Notes under the pieces: model-generated | The model's input: only the letters and a program-made list of their open reading frames with translations | What the model was told of the DNA's origin: nothing | Databases searched by the model: none | Position numbers and translations under genes: made by a program | Assembly (NCBI GenBank): GCA_002307215.1 | Contig: DBTU01000032.1 | Coordinates: 73,252-89,307 of the forward strand | DNA length: 16,056 bases | Origin: Lachnoclostridium sp. UBA1308 | GTDB taxonomy: Bacteria > Bacillota > Clostridia > Lachnospirales > Lachnospiraceae | Direction of reading: 5' to 3' | Part shown: piece by piece, positions 1 through 8,215 of the stretch | How positions within the stretch are numbered: the first letter of the stretch is position 1 | Layout: every line of letters starts with the position of its first letter

Positions 1-53
1 TGAAATTGTTCTTTATTTCACACTAGCGTCCACGCTTTATGGGTATAAATCCT

Positions 54-80
54 GAAGAATAGCCTTTTTTGCTATTCTTC
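54..80 (-). other. Stem-loop just after the chemoreceptor stop codon
   Basis: A perfect 10-bp inverted repeat (GAAGAATAGC / GCTATTCTTC) with a 7-nt loop begins inside the TAG stop codon of the chemoreceptor gene. It is well placed to form the 3' end of that mRNA. On the minus strand the loop is A-rich and no U-tract follows the stem, so it does not meet the usual rule for an intrinsic terminator. It may be a processed or stabilised 3' end. The remaining bases 1-53 hold a short palindrome (AGCGTCCACGCT at 25-36) and no gene. Confidence 0.5.
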
Positions 81-2206
81 TATTCAATTGTAAATTGAAT
101 CATAGCTCGGTTTATTTTGCTAATTACTGCATTTAGGTCTTCTGACATTCCGGCTAATTGCTCTGCCGTGGCCATTTGCTGTTCTCCACTAGCAAGGACT
201 TCTTCAATTGCAGCTGCTGCTTCTTGCGATATTGATACAATTGTGGTCGTCGCACTCATAGCATTTTCCTGGATGTCTACTACTTCGTCTAAGGTCTCAT
301 ATACATCTTCAACCTTACCAATGATGCCGTCCATACTAATAATAATTTCATTAAAAGTCGTCGATGTATTTTTAACAGCCTCTTCCTGTTGGTTATAGAT
401 TTTATCTCCGCTGTTTATCTTTGCTTCTATATGTATGGATGATTTATATAAACGATTGATGATATCAGCTATCTTCTTACCAGCGTCGCTGGATTGATCC
501 GATAACTTCCTTACCTCCGTTGCTACAATCGCAAAACCTCTACCTGCCTCTCCAGCTCTTGCTGCTTCTATTGCTGCATTTAATGAGAGCAGGTTGGTTT
601 GACTACTAATGCCATTAATTAAATCTACAATTTGCAATATCTCTTTGAATTCCCTCACCAACAATTTAATTTCTGTTTTGACTTCATCGGACAATTCAAT
701 CGTAGATCTTGTGGAGTGATTAAGCATTTCCATAATATTACTTGCATGCGCACTTGTCTGCTTCGTTCTTGTCGTAGATTCAACAACCTCACTAAAATGG
801 CTTTCTGTTTTTGTGATTTTGTCAATTAAATTATGAATGATACCAGCGGTTCTTTCTGCTTCTTGCGCTTGCTCTGATGAACCTGCTGCAACAGACTCAA
901 CTGCTATCATAACTTCCTTCGAACTAATGGCAGACTGATTCGCTATTGTGCTTAGCTCAACTGAATCCTTATTAATTATGGAAACTAATAACTTTGTTTC
1001 ACAAATCATATTTTTCATATTAAGGGTCATCTCATTAAAACTATTTGATAAACCACCCATTTCAAAACGACCTTTTAGCTCGGATTGAACGGTCAAATCA
1101 CCAGCTTGAGCTTGTTTCATTTTATTGCGAATATAATTAATCGGTTTTGTGATATTAAAGGAGAGAAAAATTCCCAATGCAACTGATGTGAAACCAACAA
1201 TAATACATATTATCATTGAGAACACTTCTATCTTGCGTATCGGTTGATAAATGATACTTGTTGGTATTTCATTAATCAACATCCACCCATTGAGACATTC
1301 TGAAAATATAACCATTGTTTCCTGGTCCACGTTCTTTTTTGTTATCAATGTATTTGATAACAATTCTTCATGCTCTTCATTAATATGAAAAGTCTCACTT
1401 ATTTCATTAAATACATCGACTTCTACTTCTTCTGTGCTATTTTCATCCTCTTGACTACTGATGATCATGTTACCGCTATGATCCACTAAGGATTGTAGAT
1501 TCGTAATTTCTTCTCCGTCTTTTTCTATTATGGAATTACTGATAAAATCAGACTTCACTTCAATCACCATAACCCCAATCGATAATTCTCTCATTAAAAA
1601 CAAGTCATTCGTATTATACAAATGATAGAACCAACTCGTTGAATTGCTATTTGTTTGAATTGCTTGATAGATATCGCTAGTGAAAAATGTATCGCTGAAA
1701 CTATCTTCATGATAAAAGGAATTAGTTCCTTTTCCACTTATTAGTTCATCCTTTTGTATGTAAAATATGGAAACAATATCTTTATTTGAAAAGGTAATGG
1801 ATTGTATTGTATTAGTGATAATTTCTCTTTCTGCCATCATTGCTTCTTTATTCTCATAATCTTCTTCGTTTTTGTTTAAGACTTTGTTTACCTCAGTATT
1901 TGCAAGCAGCATCTTAGAGATATCTTCTATTGCTTCTAACTTCATATTGATGATTTCTGTTGTTTTCACCGTAGCCTTCAAATTGACATCTTCTACCTCA
2001 TTTCGAATTGTATTTCTCGTCTGATTTACTAATAAGAGAACGACAATTATCAATGGTACAATTGAGATCATGATAAAGGAAAAAATCAACTTTGTTTTAA
2101 TTGATATCCTTTCAGAACCCTTATCTCGAGATATGATTAACCCGAGAATCGTTCTTATTTTCGCACCTTTTTCTTTCAATGAATTAAAATTTCTATTTAT
2201 TTTCAT
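80..2206 (-). CDS. Methyl-accepting chemotaxis protein with periplasmic-type sensor domain
   Basis: This is a transmembrane chemoreceptor that should report an external ligand to the CheA/CheW array. Counting from the longest frame (ATG at 2218), transmembrane segment 1 is at about residues 43-65. An extracellular sensor region, probably Cache-like, spans about 66-330. Transmembrane segment 2 is at about 332-355, HAMP at about 355-408, and a long cytoplasmic coiled coil follows. The signalling tip is conserved at residues 540-557 (QTNLLSLNAAIEAARAGE). I place the start at the internal ATG at 2206 because GGAGG lies 5 nt before it, while the ATG at 2218 overlaps that same site; the product is then 708 residues. 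No CheR-tether pentapeptide is seen at the C-terminus (QFTIE). The end of the sensor domain (GWMLINEIPT) resembles the same place in the neighbouring kinase (GWTVLSIIPT), so the two may share a fold and perhaps a ligand. It has its own 295-bp upstream gap. Confidence 0.95.
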   Translation of the reverse strand: MKINRNFNSLKEKGAKIRTILGLIISRDKGSERISIKTKLIFSFIMISIVPLIIVVLLLVNQTRNTIRNEVEDVNLKATVKTTEIINMKLEAIEDISKMLLANTEVNKVLNKNEEDYENKEAMMAEREIITNTIQSITFSNKDIVSIFYIQKDELISGKGTNSFYHEDSFSDTFFTSDIYQAIQTNSNSTSWFYHLYNTNDLFLMRELSIGVMVIEVKSDFISNSIIEKDGEEITNLQSLVDHSGNMIISSQEDENSTEEVEVDVFNEISETFHINEEHEELLSNTLITKKNVDQETMVIFSECLNGWMLINEIPTSIIYQPIRKIEVFSMIICIIVGFTSVALGIFLSFNITKPINYIRNKMKQAQAGDLTVQSELKGRFEMGGLSNSFNEMTLNMKNMICETKLLVSIINKDSVELSTIANQSAISSKEVMIAVESVAAGSSEQAQEAERTAGIIHNLIDKITKTESHFSEVVESTTRTKQTSAHASNIMEMLNHSTRSTIELSDEVKTEIKLLVREFKEILQIVDLINGISSQTNLLSLNAAIEAARAGEAGRGFAIVATEVRKLSDQSSDAGKKIADIINRLYKSSIHIEAKINSGDKIYNQQEEAVKNTSTTFNEIIISMDGIIGKVEDVYETLDEVVDIQENAMSATTTIVSISQEAAAAIEEVLASGEQQMATAEQLAGMSEDLNAVISKINRAMIQFTIE

Positions 2207-2295
2207 TAGCACCTCCATATTTGTGTTTCCGCACAGGCATAGCCTTTTAATCCCAGTAGCTGCTCCATCCTTTCTAATTATTAATAGAAAAAGCG

Positions 2296-2324
2296 ATTAC
2301 CTACTATTTGAACTACATTGTCAA
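2296..2324 (-). promoter_or_regulatory. Candidate sigma-A promoter of the chemoreceptor gene
   Basis: A perfect -35 hexamer (TTGACA, 2319-2324) is followed by 17 nt and a weak -10 (GGTAAT, 4 of 6 matches, 2296-2301). The predicted start near 2289 would give a leader of about 80 nt. The weak -10 and the palindrome just upstream fit an activated promoter. I see no sigma-D box here. Confidence 0.35.
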
Positions 2325-2329
2325 TTATA

Positions 2330-2345
2330 TGTTTATATATAAACA
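2330..2345. promoter_or_regulatory. 16-bp perfect palindrome, candidate operator
   Basis: TGTTTATATATAAACA is a perfect 16-bp palindrome that ends 5 bp upstream of the TTGACA hexamer. Its centre is about 48 bp before the predicted transcription start, a common place for an activator. A second, 10-bp palindrome (ACCTATAGGT) directly abuts it at 2346-2355. AT-rich palindromes do arise by chance, so this is a candidate only. Confidence 0.35.
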
Positions 2346-2412
2346 ACCTATAGGTATTGATTTTAGGATTACATAGGTGCTTTTCTTAGGAATATATAAT
2401 GGTTTTTTGCGT

Positions 2413-2480
2413 AACGGCTGTTAAAAACACAAGCCGTTTCACATATTCCCATAATACACTGCAAAAGTACCTTTACTTTT
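2413..2480 (-). other. Two stem-loops in the 3' region of the yesN-like gene
   Basis: Two hairpins follow the response-regulator stop on the minus strand. The first (2463-2480) has a 7-bp stem AAAAGTA/TACTTTT with a 4-nt loop. The second (2413-2438) has stem AACGGCT/AGCCGTT with a 12-nt loop containing a U-run. Neither has a U-tract after the stem, so termination here is probably partial. The 2219-2501 gap holds no convincing gene. Confidence 0.35.
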
Positions 2481-2501
2481 CATGCGTTAAGTATAAATTC
2501 T

Positions 2502-4088
2502 TTACGAATTATCAATGCGATATTGAGCAGGCGTTATACCTGTATAAATAATAAAGGTTTTTGAAAAATGGCTTCTGTCGCCATACCCTACTAATTCTGA
2601 TATTTTAGAAATCGGTATTTTCGTATTTGTTAATAAACTTTTTGCATTTTTTATTCTCATTTCCGAAAGGTATTGTTTGAAATTTTTATGTGTTTGCTGT
2701 AAAAACAATTGACTTAAATAACTTGGATTTAAGAAATATTCATCTGCTAAGTCTATTAGTTTTAAATTTCGATAATACTCAACTTCTATTCTATTTAAAA
2801 TCTCTTTAATAATTCCCTTACCTGTTTCAGTTTCAGATGTGCTCTGATCCATATAGTCACAAACCTGCTTCGCTCTGCTTAGAACTATTTCATGAAAATC
2901 CTTATATGTGATACAATCTCTGAAAAAATAATCAATTCTCTTACTGTTAAGATCCGTATTTTCATAATTTTTCGATATCTTTAGCGTATTAATAATAATA
3001 AATAATAGTTCTAACGATAAGTTTTCTACTTTAGAAAACATAATTCTGTTAGCTGAAACATCCAAAAATATGCTGTCTATTAAGTGTACAACATTCTTAT
3101 AGTCCCCTACCTTTAGAAAGGATTCTAATGTCTTTTTTATGTTTTCTAAAAGAATATAATTATTTTCTTTGACCTTAGAATAGTCTTCAAAGGAGATGAT
3201 TTTTTTGGTCTCAAAAATAATTTTTTGCTTAATTGAGTTTTGCGATTCTGTATAGGATTCTTTAATACATCCAAGATATTCATATACTCTTCCCAGCCCA
3301 ATATATAGTTCAATGCTTAAAAGATTATTGATAATTTCTATTGTTTCCTTTATTGTTGGAACCATCTTTTGCTCCAAATCTGTACCAAACATAACGGCAA
3401 TAAAAGATTTTTCGGTGTTTTCTTCCTCAAATGCAATACAAGGTATTTGTTCCGTAATCGTTTCTTCGAACATATTTGTTGCTAATCGAACCATTTTACT
3501 TTCCAAATCATTAGTAAGAGCACTCGAATTGTGAATCCTAATTGAACAAACCATATATTGTTTGGCTGATAGAAACCCGCTGTACTGACCTAATAAATCG
3601 ATTTCTATCAAGGATCCATTAACCAATTTAGAGAAAAGTCTGTTCTTATATAACATATCGCTGTAGGATATTTTATTCTTTAATTCATTCATGTGGAGTT
3701 GCTGTTTTTTCTTAATATTCAATCTTTCAATTAGTTTAGACACTGCTGTTCTCAAGTCATCATCTTCGATCGGTTTAAGCAGATAATCGCAAACACCTAA
3801 TTTTAAAGCCTTTTGTACAAATGAAAAGTCCTGATAACCACTCACTATTATGAATTGAGTATCCGAAGAAAGCTTTAAAGAATTCTCAATATATAATAAA
3901 CCATCCACCTTGGGCATTTTAATATCTGTAATGACGATGTCGGGATGTAGTTGATTTGTAAGAATCAATGCTTCTTCACCGTCTTTTGCTTCACCTACTA
4001 TTTCAGCATCCTCAATAAGCCTTAAAATCTTATTCTTAATACCTCTTCTTATAATCTCTTCATCATCAATTATTAGAAATCTTGTCAT
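2502..4088 (-). CDS. YesN-type response regulator with AraC-family DNA-binding domain
   Basis: This is the transcriptional output partner of the adjacent YesM-type kinase. Residues 1-120 are a receiver domain with the acidic pocket D8/D9, the phospho-acceptor D55 (in VITDIKMPK), S83 (IIVSG) and K105 (LLKPIED). A long middle region of about 300 residues links it to the output domain. The last 100 residues are an AraC-type double helix-turn-helix, including NPSYLSQLF and the second-helix signature GYGDRSHFSKTF. The 528-residue length is usual for YesN proteins with the long linker. The ATG at 4088 is preceded by GAGGT at 5-6 nt. Only 18 bp separate it from the kinase gene, so they are co-transcribed. 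AraC-type regulators of this class typically activate nearby transport or catabolic genes by binding direct repeats; a candidate set lies upstream of the binding-protein gene. Confidence 0.95.
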   Translation of the reverse strand: MTRFLIIDDEEIIRRGIKNKILRLIEDAEIVGEAKDGEEALILTNQLHPDIVITDIKMPKVDGLLYIENSLKLSSDTQFIIVSGYQDFSFVQKALKLGVCDYLLKPIEDDDLRTAVSKLIERLNIKKKQQLHMNELKNKISYSDMLYKNRLFSKLVNGSLIEIDLLGQYSGFLSAKQYMVCSIRIHNSSALTNDLESKMVRLATNMFEETITEQIPCIAFEEENTEKSFIAVMFGTDLEQKMVPTIKETIEIINNLLSIELYIGLGRVYEYLGCIKESYTESQNSIKQKIIFETKKIISFEDYSKVKENNYILLENIKKTLESFLKVGDYKNVVHLIDSIFLDVSANRIMFSKVENLSLELLFIIINTLKISKNYENTDLNSKRIDYFFRDCITYKDFHEIVLSRAKQVCDYMDQSTSETETGKGIIKEILNRIEVEYYRNLKLIDLADEYFLNPSYLSQLFLQQTHKNFKQYLSEMRIKNAKSLLTNTKIPISKISELVGYGDRSHFSKTFIIYTGITPAQYRIDNS

Positions 4089-4106
4089 AGCTTACCTCAC
4101 TTCCAG

Positions 4107-5948
4107 CTACACATATATTTTTGAAGGTAATATCAATGTTACTATTGTTCCAATATTTTTTTTACCCCTTATAGACATCCCATATTTATTACCATAGTGG
4201 AGCTTAATACGGTCACTCACATTTCTAAGTGCAATTCCGCTTTTAGCGCCCGGACGCACTTCCGACTCCAGGAATAAACTTCTCTGAACATTGTCTAGTT
4301 CTTCTTCATCCATACCCACTCCATCATCTTCTACTTCTATAATGAGGCTCTTTTTGTGTAGAACAGCGGATATTTTAATAATGCATCTTTTACCACTATC
4401 CTCAATTCCATGTAGAATTGCATTCTCAACTAATGGTTGTAATATGAGTTTTATTATTTCAAATTTATAAAGATAATCGTCTATATTATATTCAACTTTC
4501 AGTCTATCACCTAAGCGCAATTGTTGAATATAAACATAATTCTTTACATGTAGTACCTCTTCTTGTAAAGATACAAATACTGATCCTTTGCTTATACTAT
4601 ATCTGAAGATTCTAGCAAGCGCACGACAAGAACCGGAGATTTCATCCGCTCCTTTTTCTTCTGCCATGATATCCATAATCTGCAAGGTATTGTATAGAAA
4701 ATGAGGATTAATCTGAGCTTGTAACGCACTTAATTCTGATTCTTTACGTAGTAGCTCTGTTTGATAGACTCTTTGAATTAGATCCTTAATCTTTGAAAGC
4801 ATTCTATTAAAGCTCGTGCTTAATTCACCAATCTCATCTTTGCTCTTTACATCAATTTGAATATCAAAATCTCCATACTCAGCCATCTTCATACGACTCT
4901 TCAAAAATGAAATAGGTTCAATTAATGAACTGCTCATCAATATGGCAATTATTATTGATGATAATATACACAAAATATTAGTATACATCAAAACCAACTT
5001 GAAACTATTAATCCTAGAAAACAATATATCTGTTGGAATAATACTTAATACTGTCCATCCAGTAACAGTTGAGGTATTAAAAGTTATAATACTTTCTCTT
5101 GAATCCGTTCTCTGTATGATATTTCCTTCTTTTCTTTCTAATAATTCACTACTATAATCTGTTTGAAATTGAGTGGAAATGAATTCCGACTGTGTATGAT
5201 ATATAATTGATTTATTACTATCAATAATTATAGTCTGATTTGAAGAGATACTATGCAAAAGATTTGTAAAAGCTGCAATATCCAATTCAATCATTATATA
5301 ACCTATTTTTTTTTGAGATTTTGTATCATTGATCTCCATGATATAACCAAAGACTTTTCTGTTTTTACCTTCTTTGATTACATCGGTTTGAGTATAGGTT
5401 GGTATTATTAGGCTTTTCTGATTCAATTGCTCAATGGTTATAAACCATTTTTGTCTTGTAACGTCATAATCAGATAATAAAGAATTGTCAGTTCCATTCA
5501 GACTATATATCTCCCCATTAAGGCTAAATATATGAAGAGACTCGATATTAGTCATATTCATTGCTACCTTTTCAATTATTTCGGTGGCTTTTTCATCGTC
5601 TGCAATCTTTTCTGCTAAAGATCTGGAGGTATCTTTTTTCAGTATTTCCTGAATATTTTCATCTAGTCCAATATCTGCTGCTGTATCATAAAGCTGCACA
5701 ACTGTATTATCAATATTATCATTAACCAGCTCTAGCGTATTTGCTACAAACGCTGTTACTTCATTTTTTAATGTTAAAATTGAGATATTAAAAACAAATA
5801 TTGCAATAATTACTATTGGAAGAGCCGTGATTAACAAGTATGAGATCATTAGTTTTGTTTTCATGCTATAAACAAAAGTCAAAGTATTTTTTTTTATTGA
5901 AAATACAGCTGTTGCTATCCCCTTATTCAAGTACGTTTTAAGAAGCAA
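4107..5948 (-). CDS. YesM-type sensor histidine kinase
   Basis: This membrane histidine kinase should phosphorylate the response regulator encoded just downstream. Transmembrane segment 1 is at about residues 32-55, an extracellular Cache-like region at about 56-315, transmembrane segment 2 at about 318-340, and HAMP at about 340-392. The His_kinase domain carries the phospho-acceptor H416 in the family motif QINPHFLYNTL. The ATPase domain has an N-box (LQPLVENAILHG, 503-514), G1 (DDGVGMD, 541-547) and G2 (SGIALRNV, 570-577), so it looks active. The start is TTG at 5948, chosen because GGAGG lies 8 nt upstream; the next in-frame ATG (5864) has no ribosome binding site. It sits 25 bp after the solute-binding protein gene, an order known from clostridial three-component sugar-sensing systems. 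Confidence 0.95.
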   Translation of the reverse strand: MLLKTYLNKGIATAVFSIKKNTLTFVYSMKTKLMISYLLITALPIVIIAIFVFNISILTLKNEVTAFVANTLELVNDNIDNTVVQLYDTAADIGLDENIQEILKKDTSRSLAEKIADDEKATEIIEKVAMNMTNIESLHIFSLNGEIYSLNGTDNSLLSDYDVTRQKWFITIEQLNQKSLIIPTYTQTDVIKEGKNRKVFGYIMEINDTKSQKKIGYIMIELDIAAFTNLLHSISSNQTIIIDSNKSIIYHTQSEFISTQFQTDYSSELLERKEGNIIQRTDSRESIITFNTSTVTGWTVLSIIPTDILFSRINSFKLVLMYTNILCILSSIIIAILMSSSLIEPISFLKSRMKMAEYGDFDIQIDVKSKDEIGELSTSFNRMLSKIKDLIQRVYQTELLRKESELSALQAQINPHFLYNTLQIMDIMAEEKGADEISGSCRALARIFRYSISKGSVFVSLQEEVLHVKNYVYIQQLRLGDRLKVEYNIDDYLYKFEIIKLILQPLVENAILHGIEDSGKRCIIKISAVLHKKSLIIEVEDDGVGMDEEELDNVQRSLFLESEVRPGAKSGIALRNVSDRIKLHYGNKYGMSIRGKKNIGTIVTLILPSKIYV

Positions 5949-5973
5949 TTATTTTACCTCCACATCTCAAATT

Positions 5974-7245
5974 TCAATAGTACTTTTTTGCAAAATACTT
6001 CTGGAAAACTTCCGCCAAATCTTTTGCTGTAATCAATTCTGCAATAAAAGCCTTTGCACTGTTATTCAATATGCTATTAGCATCCTTGGAGATATAGCCA
6101 TCATATAGATTTCTACTATTATTACTTCTTATTGGTTCCCACAACTCGTTATATATTAATTTATTTGCATTTGTCTCTAAAATAGTTGGATAAGACAAGG
6201 TATCATCATAATAAATTTTCGCAATTTCCGGACGACTTAAAAATTCCAGAAAAAGTTTTGCCTCGTCGACGCACTGAGAATCTTTATTAATTCCAATTAA
6301 TGCAGAAAGATAATTTACTGTTGTTTTTATATCGGTTTTATTATCTGCATAAGGTATTACAAACACCCCCGGGTCACATATATTTGGGGATTCGTCTTCG
6401 ATCATATTTAAAGATCGATCAGGTGCAATTACCATGGCTGCTTTCGCATTTATAAAATAACTAAAGGCCTGATGATAGGAAAGTTCAACTGATTTCTTGC
6501 TAATATAACCATTTTTAATCATGTCTTCGGTCTCTATAAATAAGTTTAATAATTCTCCTTTTACAAAACTCTTTTTTCCGGTTTTAAGATCGGTTTGCCA
6601 ATTCTCATCCTCCATAAAATTGATAATCCGCAAAAGATAAAGATAAGAAGCAACTTCTGGATCTTTTGCGCCTATTACAATAGGCTGAATATCCTTCTGC
6701 TTCAAAGTTTCGCATATTTCTAATAATTCACTATAGTTCTCTGGAACACTTAAATTATATTTTTTGAAAATTATTTTATTATACCAAATACCAAAACACT
6801 CCGCATTATATGAAACTGCATATTCTTTATTATTGGATAATTTTTGTATTTCACTTCTTATTTCAGGTTTATATTTTTGAAGGAATTTTTCATTACTCAA
6901 ATCGAGTAATATATTCTGGTTACCATATTTGAACAATTCTAGTTCATTCACTCCGAATACATCCAACTTTTCTCCCATAAAAATTTTCTTCTGTAGAATT
7001 TCTGAATAGGAAGCCATATTATAGCGTTGATAATCCACTGTAATATTAGGAAATTCTTCATTAAACTTAGTAAATATTTCTTCCGGAATATAGATCCAAT
7101 GTATGAAAGTAATCTTAACCTTTGTCTCTTTCATGTTATTATTATCACTTGCAAAGTCAGATAATTTAATTGTATTGAAAAGTAGTACACCAATTAAAAT
7201 CGTAAATAAAAAAGCAGCAACAATATAAAGTGTACTTTTTCTCAT
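5974..7245 (-). CDS. Extracellular solute-binding protein (family 1 type), membrane anchored
   Basis: This is a solute-binding protein of the kind that serves carbohydrate ABC importers. Residues 7-25 form one hydrophobic segment after MRKS, and the mature part starts near residue 40. Family-typical stretches are the first beta-strand and helix (ITFIHW, residues 45-50, then a helix ending FNEEFPNITV), the segment NAECFGIWYNK and the hinge-region run AAMVIAPDRS. The hydrophobic segment is not followed by a lipobox cysteine; the first cysteine is C150. It is therefore probably held by an uncleaved N-terminal helix rather than a lipid. No permease or ATPase gene is adjacent, but a YesM/YesN pair follows, so I infer a sensory role: presenting ligand to the kinase or the chemoreceptor. 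The ATG at 7245 has GAGGAG at about 8 nt. The ligand is unknown; an oligosaccharide is the family-based guess. Confidence 0.9.
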   Translation of the reverse strand: MRKSTLYIVAAFLFTILIGVLLFNTIKLSDFASDNNNMKETKVKITFIHWIYIPEEIFTKFNEEFPNITVDYQRYNMASYSEILQKKIFMGEKLDVFGVNELELFKYGNQNILLDLSNEKFLQKYKPEIRSEIQKLSNNKEYAVSYNAECFGIWYNKIIFKKYNLSVPENYSELLEICETLKQKDIQPIVIGAKDPEVASYLYLLRIINFMEDENWQTDLKTGKKSFVKGELLNLFIETEDMIKNGYISKKSVELSYHQAFSYFINAKAAMVIAPDRSLNMIEDESPNICDPGVFVIPYADNKTDIKTTVNYLSALIGINKDSQCVDEAKLFLEFLSRPEIAKIYYDDTLSYPTILETNANKLIYNELWEPIRSNNSRNLYDGYISKDANSILNNSAKAFIAELITAKDLAEVFQKYFAKKYY

Positions 7246-7377
7246 TAATAATCTCCTCAGCTTATTTTACTTATTCCTGCATAAATATAATATTTGGGAT
7301 AGAGTTCTTTCAATATATCATTTTCATGGTATGATAATATCTGGTATATATATATGTGATATTCTTAGGACTTCTTA

Positions 7378-7406
7378 AGTATAATCTTTAGTATAACCAA
7401 GTGTAA
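7378..7406 (-). promoter_or_regulatory. Sigma-A promoter of the binding protein-yesMN operon
   Basis: The -35 TTACAC (7401-7406) and the -10 TATACT (7378-7383) are separated by exactly 17 nt. The predicted start near 7371 leaves a leader of about 125 nt before the ATG at 7245. In that leader a short hairpin (TATCAT/ATGATA, 7316-7336) is the only structure I see. Confidence 0.6.
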
Positions 7407-7413
7407 TACAATT

Positions 7414-7449
7414 TTTACATTAGTTTACATCATAGGAGAGTATTTACAT
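7414..7449. promoter_or_regulatory. Three direct ATGTAAA repeats, candidate activator sites
   Basis: On the minus strand the heptamer ATGTAAA occurs three times, at 7443-7449, 7424-7430 and 7414-7420. The start-to-start spacings are 19 and 10 bp, close to one or two helical turns. The set lies directly upstream of the -35, at about -43 to -78 from the predicted start. Phased direct repeats in this place are typical of AraC-family activators, and the operon encodes one (YesN type). Autoregulation is inferred. Confidence 0.45.
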
Positions 7450-7486
7450 AATCAATATTTCTACTTAATTGCTAGTCTGGGTGCAC

Positions 7487-7522
7487 AAAAAAATCCGGAG
7501 TACCTATAAAAGGTATCCGGAT
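7487..7522 (-). terminator. Rho-independent terminator after ung
   Basis: On the minus strand, stem arms ATCCGGATACC and GGTACTCCGGAT pair over 11 bp with one bulged C and a 7-nt loop. A run of seven T follows. It starts 3 bp after the ung stop codon and closes the cheW-like to ung transcription unit. Confidence 0.93.
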
Positions 7523-7524
7523 CT

Positions 7525-8199
7525 CTATTTATTCTCAATCTGCCAATCTATCGGCTCTATATTATTATTCTTAAGAAATTCATTCGTCTTACTGAAATGT
7601 CTGCAACCCATAAATCCTCGATATGCGGATAGCGGACTTGGATGAGGTGCCTCCAGAATCAAGTGCTTTGGATTATTTAGCATGCCCTTTTTCATCTGAG
7701 CCGGTCTTCCCCATAACAGAAAAACTACCGGACGATCCTGCGTATTAACTGCTGAAATGACAGCATCCGTGAACTTCTCCCAGCCTTTTCCCTGATGCGA
7801 GTTTGCCTGATGCGCCCTAACCGTAAGAACGGTATTCAGTAATAACACACCTTGCCTTGCCCATTTCTCAAGAAATCCATTATTCGGTATTTGACAGCCA
7901 AGATCATTCTTCAATTCCGTATAGATATTTGCTAAAGAGGGCGGTATATCAACATCTGGCATTACTGAAAAACATAACCCATGCGCTTGTCCTTCGTTGT
8001 GATACGGATCCTGACCCAGAATAACCACCTTCACCTGGCTTAACGGCGTAAAGTGAAATGCATTAAAGATATCTTCTGCGCTCGGATATACCACTGCGCT
8101 TCCATATTCCGATTTAACATACTCATAGAGCTGCTTATAATAAGGTAATCGGAATTCTCTACCAATTGCTGATAGCCAATCATTCGTTATTGCACTCAA
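7525..8199 (-). CDS. ung: Uracil-DNA glycosylase (family 1)
   Basis: It removes uracil from DNA to start base excision repair in the cytoplasm. The water-activating motif GQDPYH and the C-terminal motif HPSPLSA are intact, as are the uracil-pocket region GLCFSV and LLLNTVLTV. I place the start at TTG 8199, giving 224 residues. AGAGGA lies 6 nt before it, and the protein then begins SAITNDWL, as family members usually do. The open frame continues up to an ATG at 8244, which would overlap hisF by 29 bp, has no visible ribosome binding site and would add 15 atypical residues. With the TTG start the gap after hisF is 16 bp, so the two are co-transcribed. A strong terminator follows. Confidence 0.95.
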   Translation of the reverse strand: MSAITNDWLSAIGREFRLPYYKQLYEYVKSEYGSAVVYPSAEDIFNAFHFTPLSQVKVVILGQDPYHNEGQAHGLCFSVMPDVDIPPSLANIYTELKNDLGCQIPNNGFLEKWARQGVLLLNTVLTVRAHQANSHQGKGWEKFTDAVISAVNTQDRPVVFLLWGRPAQMKKGMLNNPKHLILEAPHPSPLSAYRGFMGCRHFSKTNEFLKNNNIEPIDWQIENK

Positions 8200-8215
8200 A
8201 CTAATTCCTCTTTCT

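Noticed and set aside
2206..2300. A cyclic-di-GMP-type riboswitch in the chemoreceptor leader
   Set aside because: A GCGGAAACAC stretch recalled riboswitch loops, but the conserved helices and receptor of either class are missing and the stretch runs straight into the ribosome binding site.
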